Below are positions 25,611-34,379 of a DNA stretch of 53,755 nt, in pieces. Under the pieces are notes generated by a model. That model ran no database searches, was not told where the DNA came from, and saw only the letters and a list, made by a program, of their open reading frames with translations. Position numbers and translations under genes: made by a program. This DNA comes from Phycisphaerae bacterium. Its GTDB lineage: Bacteria > Planctomycetota > Phycisphaerae > SM23-33. The stretch covers positions 1-53,755 of the forward strand of contig DRGC01000011.1 in the NCBI GenBank assembly GCA_011050235.1, written 5' to 3'. Each line of letters starts with the position of its first letter. Position 1 is the stretch's first letter.

Positions 25611-25683
25611 TGGAGCCGAGGGGAATCGAACCCATGACCTGCTGATTGCGAACCAGCCGCTCTCCCAACTGAGCTACGGCCCC
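25611..25683 (-). tRNA. tRNA-Ala (CGC)
   Basis: 73 nt on the minus strand, starting GGGGCCGTAGCTCAGTTGG. The anticodon arm is GCTGG/TCAGC with loop TTCGCAA (anticodon CGC). The T loop is GTTCGATTC, the acceptor end CGGCTCC and the discriminator A. CCA is not encoded. A GIY-YIG ORF follows 30 nt downstream. Confidence 0.93.
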
Positions 25684-25696
25684 ATGGGTAGGCACG

Positions 25697-25724
25697 ACTA
25701 TATCGGACATCAGGCCGATTTCAA
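25697..25724 (-). promoter_or_regulatory. Sigma70-type promoter of tRNA-Ala
   Basis: On the minus strand, TTGAAA (25724-25719) and TATAGT (25702-25697) are separated by 16 nt. The -10 lies 13 nt before the tRNA 5' end. Confidence 0.55.
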
Positions 25725-25905
25725 ACAGGTTTCTCGCGCCCTTGCAGGGCGAGGGGGCGGGCGGTATTGTGGTCTGTGGCGGCGCAAGGCGGTTTCGATC
25801 TAGAGCGTGTTGTGTTGGCCCATAGCGCCGCGCGATACACCCGAATGCAATGCGATCTAACGTGTGAGGGCGAGGCCCTTTGGCTGATTGCGGGCCGGAT
25901 GGATG

Positions 25906-26262
25906 ATGACGAAACAACGGGCCACCAGGCGTTATCGCGTTCGACATCGCGCGGATTTTGCGCGGGTGTTCGCGGCAGGGCAAAGTGCTCGGGACGAGTT
26001 GGTCACGGTGATGGCCGTCGCTAACGGCTTGCGGCAGGCGCGGCTGGGCACGGCCGTCTCCAAACGGCTGGGCGGGGCCGTTCGCCGAAACCGGATGAAA
26101 CGACTGATCCGCGAGGCGTTCCGGCTGATCCGGTGCGAACTTCCCGGCGGGTACGACTACGTGGTTCTGCCACGTTCCGGCGCCCGGCTAACGGTTGGAG
26201 GCCTGCAAGAATCTCTTCGACGCCTAGCCCCACGAGCGGCTGACAAGGCGGCGACGACATGA
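25906..26262 (+). CDS. rnpA: Ribonuclease P protein component RnpA
   Basis: A 118-residue basic protein of normal RnpA length. RHRADFARVFAAGQ, LGTAVSKRLGGAVRRNRMKRLIREAFR (the RNR signature helix) and GYDYVVLPRSGA are the conserved blocks. It binds RNase P RNA and pre-tRNA for 5' maturation. The start at 25906 gives MTKQRATRRYRV; ATG 25903 is equally possible and no strong ribosome site is seen. It overlaps yidD by ATGA. The usual upstream neighbour rpmH is absent; a divergent tRNA-Ala lies there. Confidence 0.92.
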   Translation: MTKQRATRRYRVRHRADFARVFAAGQSARDELVTVMAVANGLRQARLGTAVSKRLGGAVRRNRMKRLIREAFRLIRCELPGGYDYVVLPRSGARLTVGGLQESLRRLAPRAADKAATT

Positions 26263-26516
26263 CGGGCCGGGCAAATATATCCGAAAGCTGCCCATCCCCG
26301 TCAGTGGCGGCAAAAGTGTTGATTCTTATGGCGAGGCTGTATCAGTTGACGCTATCACCACTCATAGGCGGGCACTGCCGGTTCGCGCCCACGTGCAGCC
26401 GGTATTTCGTCCAGGCCGTCCTCCGCCATGGCGCCCTGCGCGGCGGGTGGTTGGGGCTGCGACGGCTGGTCCGTTGCCATCCTCTTGCCCGAGGAGGGGT
26501 CGATCCGGTGCCCTGA
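26259..26516 (+). CDS. yidD: Membrane protein insertion efficiency factor YidD
   Basis: An 85-residue protein with the family signature spread over LYQLTLSPLIGGHCRFAPTC, SRYFVQAVLRHGALRGGW and RLVRCHPLARGGVDPVP. YidD assists YidC-dependent insertion of inner membrane proteins. Its start codon overlaps the rnpA stop (ATGA), the classic rnpA-yidD coupling. yidC, often next, does not follow here. Confidence 0.92.
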   Translation: MTGRANISESCPSPSVAAKVLILMARLYQLTLSPLIGGHCRFAPTCSRYFVQAVLRHGALRGGWLGLRRLVRCHPLARGGVDPVP

Positions 26517-26656
26517 GGCTCATTGTGACGCCTCGACCAAGCCGATGTTGGAGGAAAGTCGTTGAGAGGTCCGACGAGGCCCGTCCCCCTGCCCCTTCCA
26601 GTCGGCTGGGCGAGTTTGACAAATGTTCCGGGATGGGGCCTAATGATACTGGGCCA

Positions 26657-27910
26657 ATGAGTAGGCAGCAACTGACCCTCGTGGTGGGACTTCTGGCTGG
26701 GCTGATGGCCGGCTGTGGGGGGCATTACATCCTGACGGCGCCCGATCAGATGGCGCCGGCCGGCGGGGACGCGCCCGTTGTCGTCCGCCTTCAGCGGAAC
26801 GATTTCTTCGTGCTGGACCTCGCCTGGAAAGACGAGCCGATCACATTTCGTATCCATGGCGGCGACGAGCGAAACGCTTGGACTGACGATCTGGGCTACG
26901 CCGGCACCCTCGTGCCGGCCCCGGAAACGCCCGGCAATTACGTCATGAGCATCTATTACAAGGACCCCGACGGCGAAGAACTGCTCGGGCAGGCGCCGGT
27001 CTACGTTTGGGATCCTGACACGCCGATTATCGCGATCGATGTCGATGCGCTGCCGATGACCGACTTCGAAGGCGACGCCAGCGATGCCGTCGAGGCGGTC
27101 ACCCGGATGGCCAAGGCGGCGAACATCATCTACATGACGCGGCAGGACGTCAAAGACCACGCCTGGGTGCACGAGATTCTCGAGCTGGGCGGCTATCCGT
27201 CGGGCCCGGTGCTCAAATGGCGATCGCAGCGGTACGGCATCACCCGCGATACGTCGGGCCGTGTGCCCATGCTCAAGATCGAGTCGCGTCTGGTAAGCCA
27301 ACTGGGTCAGTTGAAGGACGCCTTCGACGGCCTGACCGCCGGGATCACCGACAATACGCTGTCGGCCCAGGCGTTCGCCGACGTCGGCCTGAGCGTTCAC
27401 ATGGTCGGTTGGGCCGCCGACCCCGTGGGCGTCGAGGTCAGCCGGACCAGCTGGGCGGAACTTATCTCCAACCCGCCCGTCAAGCCTGCCCGCCGGTCTC
27501 GCCGAGCTGCCGCAGCATCCCGCCGTCGATCGGCAACCATCCGCCGGCCGTTGCCCGACCCATCGTTGCGACCGGCCGAGCGACCACGGGCCGAGAGGCC
27601 CGCACGCCCCGATCCGCGCCGCCGACTGAGCATGAGGCCGCGCAGCACCGAGCAGCCCGTGCGAACTGATAAGCCGCTGCGCACGAGCGAACGCCCGCGT
27701 CACATTGAGCAACCCGAGACCCGGCCGGCGACCGACGATCAGCGCCCTCGTCCTCGCCGACGGCCGCGGCGCGTCGTTCGGCGCGTCGTAACGACCAGGC
27801 CTCGCCCCGACGAGGCCGACGAGCCCGAACTGCCCCGTCGCCACCGTATCGTCGGCGTCGCCAAGGGCCCCATCGATCTGCGGGAGTTGCCGGCTACCCC
27901 GGACGAATGA
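26657..27910 (+). CDS. Lipoprotein with HAD/LNS2-like domain and Arg/Pro-rich tail
   Basis: A 417-residue protein. The start at 26657 gives a lipoprotein signal (MSRQQLTLVVGLLAGLMAGC). A beta-sandwich-like N-terminal part (30-120) is followed by PIIAIDVDAL at about residues 124-133. DAVEAVTRMAKAANIIYMTR and YPSGPVLKW come next. This order resembles LNS2/HAD-like phosphatase domains (DxD, then a YxTAR-like strand), found also in bacterial lipoproteins. The first Asp motif is present, but the usual DGT is DAL, so catalysis is uncertain. From about residue 275 to the end the chain is Arg/Pro-rich and probably disordered. It precedes the envelope glycosylation operon. Confidence 0.55.
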   Translation: MSRQQLTLVVGLLAGLMAGCGGHYILTAPDQMAPAGGDAPVVVRLQRNDFFVLDLAWKDEPITFRIHGGDERNAWTDDLGYAGTLVPAPETPGNYVMSIYYKDPDGEELLGQAPVYVWDPDTPIIAIDVDALPMTDFEGDASDAVEAVTRMAKAANIIYMTRQDVKDHAWVHEILELGGYPSGPVLKWRSQRYGITRDTSGRVPMLKIESRLVSQLGQLKDAFDGLTAGITDNTLSAQAFADVGLSVHMVGWAADPVGVEVSRTSWAELISNPPVKPARRSRRAAAASRRRSATIRRPLPDPSLRPAERPRAERPARPDPRRRLSMRPRSTEQPVRTDKPLRTSERPRHIEQPETRPATDDQRPRPRRRPRRVVRRVVTTRPRPDEADEPELPRRHRIVGVAKGPIDLRELPATPDE

Positions 27911-27946
27911 CCGGGGCGTCTGGCAATTCCGCGTCATCCGATTAGA

Positions 27947-29056
27947 ATGATCGCCATGAAGTCTGCGCCGTCGGCAAATGTCCCGAAGCGAATCGCCGTC
28001 TTTCTGCCCGGTTGGATCGGCGATGTGGTTATGGCCACACCCGCTCTGCGGGCGCTGCGGGCCCATTTCGAATCGTCCTGGATTGCCCTGGTCGGCAAGG
28101 CGGGCGCGTTGGAGGTCCTGCGCGGAGCCGGCCTGGCCGACGGGACCATTACGGATACGTCGGCCGGCAGGTCGTGGCGGCCGCTGCGGCTCCTTCGGCC
28201 GGCCTGGCGCGTGCGGGGCGGGCGATTTGATCTTGCGCTGCTGCTGCCCAACAGCTTCCGAGTGGCGCTGCTGGCGATGATGGCCGGCGTGCCGCGGCGG
28301 CTGGGCTATGCCCGCGATTGGCGAACGTGGCTGCTGAGTGAGTCCCTGGCGCCGCCGATGGACGGGAAACGCCCGGCCGTCTACCCGGCCCTGCAGTATT
28401 ACATAGACCTTGTCGGCCTGCTCGATGTGAGCGTTACCGATCGCCGGATGGCGTTGGCCGTGACTGCCGACGGCGAAGAATCCGCCGAACGCCTTTTGAG
28501 CGAGGCAGGCTGGGATTCGGCCCGGCCGCTGGTGATGCTCAACCCGGGCGGGGCGTTCGGCCCGTCGAAACGTTGGCCGGCCGAACGTTACGCGGCCATC
28601 GCCGATGCACTGATTGCAGGTCGCGATGCGCAGATCATCCTCAACGCCGCCCCCGGCGAACAGTCGGTCGCCGACGAGGTGGCGGGGCTCATGCAGAATC
28701 GCCCGCTGATCAATTTCGCCGAGCGTGACAATTCGCTCGCCCTGGTCAAGAGCGTCCTGCAACGCAGCCAATTGCTGGTGACCAACGACACGGGCGCCCG
28801 CCACATCGCCGCGGCGATGGGGACGGCTGTGGTGACGATCTTCGGCAGCACCGACCCCGACTGGACGACCATCGACTACGACCGCGAGCGAATCGTCCGA
28901 ACCGATGTGCCCTGCGCTCCATGCCAGAAGAAGGTCTGCCCCAACCCACCCGGTCCGACGTTCCACCAATGCATGCTGGCGATCGAGCCGGCCGAGGTGA
29001 CAGCCGCCGCCGAGCAGATCCTGTCGGGGCCGACCGATAGCGGGGGCCGGCCATGA
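27947..29056 (+). CDS. Glycosyltransferase family 9 (heptosyltransferase-like)
   Basis: A 369-residue GT-B enzyme. Family 9 marks are FLPGWIGDVVMATPALRALR near the N-terminus, VMLNPGGAFGPSKRWP in the middle and TNDTGARHIAAAMGTAVVTIFGSTDP toward the end. A cysteine cluster (CAPCQKKVC) is common in heptosyltransferase II-like proteins. Members add heptose or similar sugars to the lipopolysaccharide core at the inner membrane. ATG 27956 is an alternative start; neither has a good ribosome site. It overlaps the next gene by ATGA, so it is the first gene of a four-gene coupled operon. Confidence 0.88.
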   Translation: MIAMKSAPSANVPKRIAVFLPGWIGDVVMATPALRALRAHFESSWIALVGKAGALEVLRGAGLADGTITDTSAGRSWRPLRLLRPAWRVRGGRFDLALLLPNSFRVALLAMMAGVPRRLGYARDWRTWLLSESLAPPMDGKRPAVYPALQYYIDLVGLLDVSVTDRRMALAVTADGEESAERLLSEAGWDSARPLVMLNPGGAFGPSKRWPAERYAAIADALIAGRDAQIILNAAPGEQSVADEVAGLMQNRPLINFAERDNSLALVKSVLQRSQLLVTNDTGARHIAAAMGTAVVTIFGSTDPDWTTIDYDRERIVRTDVPCAPCQKKVCPNPPGPTFHQCMLAIEPAEVTAAAEQILSGPTDSGGRP

Positions 29057-29901
29057 CAAACGTCGTTCGATGCGGCGGCCCGCTGCTGGCGATCATTCGT
29101 CGCGAGCATCTCGATACGGTCGAAGGGGCCTTCCAGTACGCCGGAGGCGAGGACCTGATCAAGAGCGGCTTGGGCACGCGCCGGCGAAGCAGGATCCGCC
29201 TGACCGACGATACGGGCCAGTCGCACACGCTCTACATGAAATGCTATGGCTGCGAGGGGCTGTTCACCCGATTGCGGCGATGGCTGCGCACGGGCCGGTG
29301 CGCGAGCCAAGGGGCGGCCGAGTTCGCCAACATCGAGCGCGTGCGGGCCCTGGACATCCGGACCATGGAGCCGCTGGTGTTCGGAGACGATTACGCGCCC
29401 CTGGCCGGCGGGCGCAGTTTCCTGCTGGTCGGCGAGGTCCCCGGGGAGGCCCTGGAACGGTGCGGTGAGGACGTTCTATCTCGCTGGGCCGACCGGCCCG
29501 AGCGGATCGACGCGCTGACCGACCAGTTGGCGGACCTTGTCGCGCGATTGCACCGTGGCGGCTGCGTGCATCAGGACCTGTACGCCTCGCACCTGTTCCT
29601 CGATGAGGGGGCGGACGGCGATGAGCTTTACCTCATAGACCTCGCGCGGGTGTTTCGCCCGCGATGGCGCCGATTTCGATGGCGGGTGAAGGATCTGGCT
29701 CAGTTGAAGTATTCCATGCCCGCTCGTTGGGTCGATGGGTCGTGGGAGCGATTCCTGACCCGCTATCTTGGGCCGGAGCAAACCGACTTGCGGGCGACGT
29801 TCGAAGCGGCGGTCGACAGGCGTCTTGGCTGGATGCAGCGGCGGCATGAGCGTAAGCGGAGCGCCGGGGCCGACTCCCGGCCGATGGAGGGCGGATCGTG
29901 A
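29053..29901 (+). CDS. Lipopolysaccharide core kinase-like protein (WaaP/Kdo kinase family)
   Basis: A 282-residue protein kinase-like fold. VHQDLYASHLFL (around residue 170) is the HxDL catalytic loop and LYLIDLARV (about 194) the DFG-like metal site. An early MKCYGCEGLF segment corresponds to the Lys region. This matches the Kdo/WaaP group that phosphorylates heptose or Kdo of lipopolysaccharide. Start and stop overlap both neighbours by 4 nt, tying it to the glycosyltransferases. Confidence 0.85.
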   Translation: MTNVVRCGGPLLAIIRREHLDTVEGAFQYAGGEDLIKSGLGTRRRSRIRLTDDTGQSHTLYMKCYGCEGLFTRLRRWLRTGRCASQGAAEFANIERVRALDIRTMEPLVFGDDYAPLAGGRSFLLVGEVPGEALERCGEDVLSRWADRPERIDALTDQLADLVARLHRGGCVHQDLYASHLFLDEGADGDELYLIDLARVFRPRWRRFRWRVKDLAQLKYSMPARWVDGSWERFLTRYLGPEQTDLRATFEAAVDRRLGWMQRRHERKRSAGADSRPMEGGS

Positions 29902-31052
29902 GGATTGCGCTGGTCATCGAGCGCCTGGACATCGGCCGCGGCGGGCGAGAAACGTCCACCGCCCAGATCGCCGCCGCCCTTGCCGGGCGCGGCCATGGCG
30001 TGACCGTGCTCTGTCAGCAAAGCTCCTGGAACTGTCCGGGCGTTGAGGTCCGCGCATTAGGCCGGCGTGGGTTGTCGCGGGCGGGCAAGCTCCGCCAGTT
30101 CATCGCCGACGTAAGACGCGAGATGGACGGCGCGGGCTTTGACATCGTCCACTCCGTCCTGCCCGTGCCGGGCGCGACGATCTATCAGCCTCGCGGCGGC
30201 ACGATACCGGCCCAGCGGCGCGCCAGCCGGCGACGCCGCTCGCATCTCGGCGCCGCGATAAGCGCGTTGACTGAGCCGTTGAATCGCCATCGGGCGGCCA
30301 TGGCAAAGCTCGAACGCGATGTCGTCTGCGATCCGGCTACCACCTGCCTGGCCGTCAGCGACATGGTGGCCGAGGAGTTCGTGGAGTTCTACGGCCGCTC
30401 CGAGGGTGTGCGGACGGTTTTCGGCGGGGTGGATCTGCCGGCGATCGACGAGGAGACACGGGCCCACTGGCGGGTGCGACTTCGCCAGAAGCTGGGCGTC
30501 ACCAGCGGTGATCCGGTCTTCCTGACGGTGGCGGTGAATTACGAATTGAAAGGCGTCGCCGAGACGATTGACGCCTTTGGGGCGTGGCGACAGCGGGGCG
30601 TGGCTGAACATGCGCGCCTGATGATCGTCGGGCGCGATCCGGCGCTGGCCGAAGGATATCGGCGGATGGCTTCACTTCGGGGTATCGGTGGGCAGGTCAC
30701 CTTCGAACCGCCCACCGACGAGATGTGGAAGCTCTATGCCGCCGCCGACGTCTGTGTCCTGCTGAGCTGGTACGATCCGTGCAGCCGGGTCGTGCTGGAG
30801 GCGACGCGGCTGGGCATTCCGTCGATCACGACGGCTACCAACGGCGCGGCCGAAATCGTTCACGCCGGCGCCGGCGTCGTCGTTCGGTCGCCGGGCGATC
30901 GGGCGGGCGTGGTCGCGGCGATGACAATGCTGGCCGACCCAGACCGGCGGGCCGAGTGCGCCAACGCTTGCCGACGGGCGGCGGATGGGTTAAGTATGGG
31001 CCGACACGTAGACGAACTCATCGACACCTACACTCAGGTAATGACCACATGA
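29898..31052 (+). CDS. Glycosyltransferase family 4 (WaaG-like)
   Basis: A 384-residue GT-B enzyme starting at GTG 29898, which overlaps the kinase stop. The opening IERLDIGRGGRETSTAQIA fits the GT4 N-terminal glycine-rich loop. The C-terminal nucleotide-sugar site is WYDPCSRVVLEATRLGIP followed by ATNGAAEIV, which carries the EX7E-like motif region. It is similar to LPS core alpha-glucosyltransferases (RfaG/WaaG). It probably extends the same core glycan as the flanking enzymes. Confidence 0.85.
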   Translation: MRIALVIERLDIGRGGRETSTAQIAAALAGRGHGVTVLCQQSSWNCPGVEVRALGRRGLSRAGKLRQFIADVRREMDGAGFDIVHSVLPVPGATIYQPRGGTIPAQRRASRRRRSHLGAAISALTEPLNRHRAAMAKLERDVVCDPATTCLAVSDMVAEEFVEFYGRSEGVRTVFGGVDLPAIDEETRAHWRVRLRQKLGVTSGDPVFLTVAVNYELKGVAETIDAFGAWRQRGVAEHARLMIVGRDPALAEGYRRMASLRGIGGQVTFEPPTDEMWKLYAAADVCVLLSWYDPCSRVVLEATRLGIPSITTATNGAAEIVHAGAGVVVRSPGDRAGVVAAMTMLADPDRRAECANACRRAADGLSMGRHVDELIDTYTQVMTT

Positions 31053-31738
31053 CAATCGATCAACCATGGGTGCTGTTTGGCGTGTTTCCGCTGGTGGCGT
31101 ACCTGGCCGGGTCGATCCCGTTCGGGGTGCTGATCGCCCGGTCGCGGGGCATCGACATTCGCGCACATGGCAGCGGCAATACTGGGGCCACCAACGTCCT
31201 GCGCATCGTGGGCAAGCGATGGGGGATTCTGTGCTGTGTCCTGGACGTGCTGAAGGGGTTGCTGCCGTCGTTGGCGGCGGGCGTGCTGCTGACGGGCCTG
31301 AGCGGCAAGACGGCCCCGACCCCGGCGCAGCAGCTCAGTTGGGTGCTGGTGGCGCTGGCGGCGATCTGCGGGCACGTGTTCAGTGTCTGGCTGAAGTTCC
31401 GCGGCGGCAAGGGTGTGGCGACGGCGTTTGGGGTTGTTGTCGGCATTTGGCCGTTCTTCACCGTGGCGGGCCTGGCGGGGTTGGGGGTATGGATCGTCGT
31501 AACTCGCGTCAGCCGCTTTGTTTCGGTGGGCAGTATGATGTCGGCCCTTTCGCTGGCGCCGCTCTTTGTGGCGTGGAACTGGATGATACTGGGATGGACG
31601 GCGGTGATCGACCTGTGGCCGATGGTGGCGATGGCCGTGGTGATGGGCCTGCTGATTGTCATTCGCCATCGCAGCAATATCGCCAAGCTCCTGGCCGGCA
31701 CGGAAGGCAGGATCGACGATCCGCGCGGGCAGGAATGA
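31049..31738 (+). CDS. plsY: Glycerol-3-phosphate acyltransferase PlsY
   Basis: A 229-residue inner membrane protein with about five helices. AGSIPFGVLIA, GSGNTGATNVLR and FRGGKGVATAFG are the three conserved PlsY motifs. It uses acyl-phosphate to make lysophosphatidic acid, the first step of phospholipid synthesis. ATG 31049 overlaps the upstream stop (ATGA), so it is translated with the LPS core genes. Membrane lipid and LPS supply may therefore be co-expressed (inference). Confidence 0.93.
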   Translation: MTIDQPWVLFGVFPLVAYLAGSIPFGVLIARSRGIDIRAHGSGNTGATNVLRIVGKRWGILCCVLDVLKGLLPSLAAGVLLTGLSGKTAPTPAQQLSWVLVALAAICGHVFSVWLKFRGGKGVATAFGVVVGIWPFFTVAGLAGLGVWIVVTRVSRFVSVGSMMSALSLAPLFVAWNWMILGWTAVIDLWPMVAMAVVMGLLIVIRHRSNIAKLLAGTEGRIDDPRGQE

Positions 31739-31863
31739 TGCGGGAGGATTTCTCAAGCTGAGTGCTTGCGGCTGTTGCGGCAACAGGGCATGATGGGGCA
31801 GTTCAATGAATAGACGCTCGGGCGGCCGCAGGCGGCGAATGTGTAATCGAAAGGAGTCGACGC

Positions 31864-33324
31864 ATGTTCTATCATCTGTCCAGACTGTTGGGGAAGCTGC
31901 AGGCGAAACCCGTCCAGTCTCTGGTGACCGCGGCGCTGGTGGTCCTGATCGTCAGCGTGATCGTCTATCGTCTGGCGGTTTGGCTGCGACGGCGCCGAAC
32001 GGCGCACAAGAGCTGGCTCATGTTTGTCAGCGATGCGTCCGGGTCGGTCGTAAAGGTGCTGATCGGCTTGGTGGTCATTGCCGCGATGGCGCTGCACCTG
32101 TCATTTCAGGGGATCGAGTTCGAGCGCAAGCGGGGCGGCGTGACCGAGCGGAACTACCAGGCGGTCCAGACCATCTGGGGGAGGCCGCACGTTCAGAAGG
32201 AACTGAGCGCCAAGCTGACCTACTGGACGGAGCACACCTACAACAAGGACGGCCTGGAGATCGATCCGGCCAAGCTCGAGGCCACCACCCAGCCGGTCGG
32301 GTTCCGCAAGGCCAAGAAAGAACATACGGTCAAAGGCAACCCCATTGTCTCGACCGACCATGAGATTAGACTCAGCCTGAACTACCGCCGCAAGGGCGGC
32401 GCACTGTATCCGGGGTTCGATACGGTCTGTCAGTTTCGCTATCGCCTGCTCAACTTCAGTGACCGTCAATTGAAGGCCGTGCTGAGCTTCCCCTTGCCGG
32501 CTCGGCAGGGGCTGGTCGACGATCTGGCGATCATGATCGACGACCAGCCGTATGATCGGCCTCTGGAAATATCGCGTGATACGATCCGCTGGCAAATCGA
32601 CATGGCGCCCGGCCAGGCGCGAGGCCTCACGGTGAGCTATCGTAGCCGCGGACTGGACTATCTGCGATTTAACCCCGGCTCGGGACGTGAACTGGCCAAC
32701 TATCGCGTGCGGATGATCTGCGAGGGGATCACCCGGGAGCAGTTGGACTATCCGATCGGATGCATGACGCCGACGTCGATCGAACAAGAAAACGGCGCGA
32801 TGGTCCTGACGTGGGAACTCCGCCGGGCCGTGACGCGATTGGGAATGGGATTGATTGTGCCCAAGCCCGAACAGGCCGGTTACCACGTGGCCCGTGTTCT
32901 CGCTGCCGCCCCGTGGGGGCTGGTGCTGCTGGTGGGGCTGGTGATGGTCACGTACCTGACGGCCGGGGCGCGGTTGCGATGGCCGGCGCTGTTGCTGCTG
33001 GCGGTGGCGTACCATCTGTACTATCTGCTGATGGCCCATATCGGCGACTACCGGCCGGGCCTGATCGGGGCAATGGTGATTGCCGCGATAGCGCTGACAT
33101 CGCTGGTGACGATCGTGCAGTTGAGCTTCTACCGCGGCCTGTCGCGATGGGCCCCGGTGGGCGTGTTCCTGGTGTTCAGCATCGTCTATCCGCTGCTGAG
33201 GATCAGCGAGGAAGCGGGCCTGCTGACGACGTGCCTCTATGTGGTGTTGCTGGGCTACGTGGTCGTGCTGGCGGCAACGGCCGGACGGCGAAGCCGAGGC
33301 GGCGGAGGTGCGGGGCAGCCCTAG
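31864..33324 (+). CDS. Multi-pass membrane protein, CreD-like layout
   Basis: A 486-residue protein; AAAGGAG lies 7 nt before the ATG. Two N-terminal helices (about 20-40 and 63-82) are followed by a large extracytoplasmic beta-rich region (about 85-335). Five or six C-terminal helices come next (AAPWGLVLLVGLVMVTYLTA onward), ending in a short Arg/Gly tail. This order of a soluble central domain and a C-terminal helix cluster recalls CreD-type inner membrane proteins, but no signature motif confirms it. Its stop codon shares bases with the stop of convergent mcsB. Confidence 0.5.
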   Translation: MFYHLSRLLGKLQAKPVQSLVTAALVVLIVSVIVYRLAVWLRRRRTAHKSWLMFVSDASGSVVKVLIGLVVIAAMALHLSFQGIEFERKRGGVTERNYQAVQTIWGRPHVQKELSAKLTYWTEHTYNKDGLEIDPAKLEATTQPVGFRKAKKEHTVKGNPIVSTDHEIRLSLNYRRKGGALYPGFDTVCQFRYRLLNFSDRQLKAVLSFPLPARQGLVDDLAIMIDDQPYDRPLEISRDTIRWQIDMAPGQARGLTVSYRSRGLDYLRFNPGSGRELANYRVRMICEGITREQLDYPIGCMTPTSIEQENGAMVLTWELRRAVTRLGMGLIVPKPEQAGYHVARVLAAAPWGLVLLVGLVMVTYLTAGARLRWPALLLLAVAYHLYYLLMAHIGDYRPGLIGAMVIAAIALTSLVTIVQLSFYRGLSRWAPVGVFLVFSIVYPLLRISEEAGLLTTCLYVVLLGYVVVLAATAGRRSRGGGGAGQP

Positions 33325-34379
33325 TGGTCGCTGAGACGCTTCTGGATGAGCTCGGCGCGGGCTTCGGCGCGCTGGCGGGCGTTCATTTCCCGCTGGAGGA
33401 ATCGCTGCAGATGAGCGGGCTGGGTCAGCAGGAACAGTTCGTTGACGGTCTGCAGGGGGATGTCCGTAATGCGGCCGAGGTTGACCCCCAGCCGCACCAG
33501 CGACAACAGGTACATCATCTCGTCGCTGTTCATCATTCGGGCCGATCGCAGCAGGGCGATCGCCCGATAAATCTTGTCATCGAGGCCCGTTCGCTCGGGG
33601 CCGTTGGCCAGGGCGTCGCGGGCCTGCATTTCGTACTGAATGTACCCCGGCAGGGCCTGCTGGGTGAACTCCTCGACGATCTGCTGCTCGGTCTTGCCGA
33701 GCGTCGTCTGATTCGATAGCTGAAAAAAGTCGCCCGCCGCCTTCGTGCCCTCGCCATACAGGCCTCGAAGCGCCAAGTGCATGTCGCGTGCGGCGTGGAA
33801 GACCTTGTCGAGTTCGCCGGTGAGTTTCAAAGCCGGCAGGTGCAGCATGACGCTGATCCGCAACCCCGTGCCGACGTTGGTCGGGCAGGCCGTCAGGTAG
33901 CCGAACCGCCCGTGGAAGGCCCAGTCCAGGCGCTGTTCGAGGGCGTCGTCGATCCGGTTGATCTGCTCGATGGCCTGGTCGAGCTGCAACCCGCTGCGGA
34001 GGACCTGCATGCGAAGGTGGTCTTCCTCGTTGACCATGATGGCGACGGTCTCATCGGCGCTAATGGCGACGCCGCGGGGATATTTGGCGTTGGCCAAATG
34101 CCGCGAGATCAAATGTCGCTCGACCAGCATCTGGCGATCCAACGGCTTGGCCGCGGTCAGGTCCACGTAGAAGCCGTTGCCCATGACGTCCGAAGCGACA
34201 ACGTGCTGTCGCAGGCGCTGTTCGAGCTCGGTCTGCTGGCTGGGCGTGCACTTGGACAGAAACGGCATGCCGGCCAGGTTCCGGGCCAGCCGGACGCGGG
34301 AGGAGATCACGACCTCGTGGCTGGGCCCGCTCGCGCGGAGCCATTCGGAAGCCTGTTGGGTCAGATCGGCCAGCTTCAT
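33321..34379 (-). CDS. mcsB: Protein arginine kinase McsB
   Basis: A 352-residue phosphagen-kinase-fold protein. VVISSRVRLARNLAGMPF holds the nucleotide-binding arginines, and GYLTACPTNVGTGLRISVML the catalytic Cys loop and phosphate-binding arginine. Length matches McsB rather than creatine/arginine kinases. It marks proteins by arginine phosphorylation for ClpCP. It starts within the stop of mcsA (ATGA overlap). No ctsR or clpC is adjacent, unlike in Firmicutes. Confidence 0.92.
   Translation of the reverse strand: MKLADLTQQASEWLRASGPSHEVVISSRVRLARNLAGMPFLSKCTPSQQTELEQRLRQHVVASDVMGNGFYVDLTAAKPLDRQMLVERHLISRHLANAKYPRGVAISADETVAIMVNEEDHLRMQVLRSGLQLDQAIEQINRIDDALEQRLDWAFHGRFGYLTACPTNVGTGLRISVMLHLPALKLTGELDKVFHAARDMHLALRGLYGEGTKAAGDFFQLSNQTTLGKTEQQIVEEFTQQALPGYIQYEMQARDALANGPERTGLDDKIYRAIALLRSARMMNSDEMMYLLSLVRLGVNLGRITDIPLQTVNELFLLTQPAHLQRFLQREMNARQRAEARAELIQKRLSDH

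Noticed and set aside
26342-29059. 905-codon open frame on the minus strand
   Set aside because: It is antisense to yidD, the lipoprotein, and the GT9 gene; no domain is recognisable.
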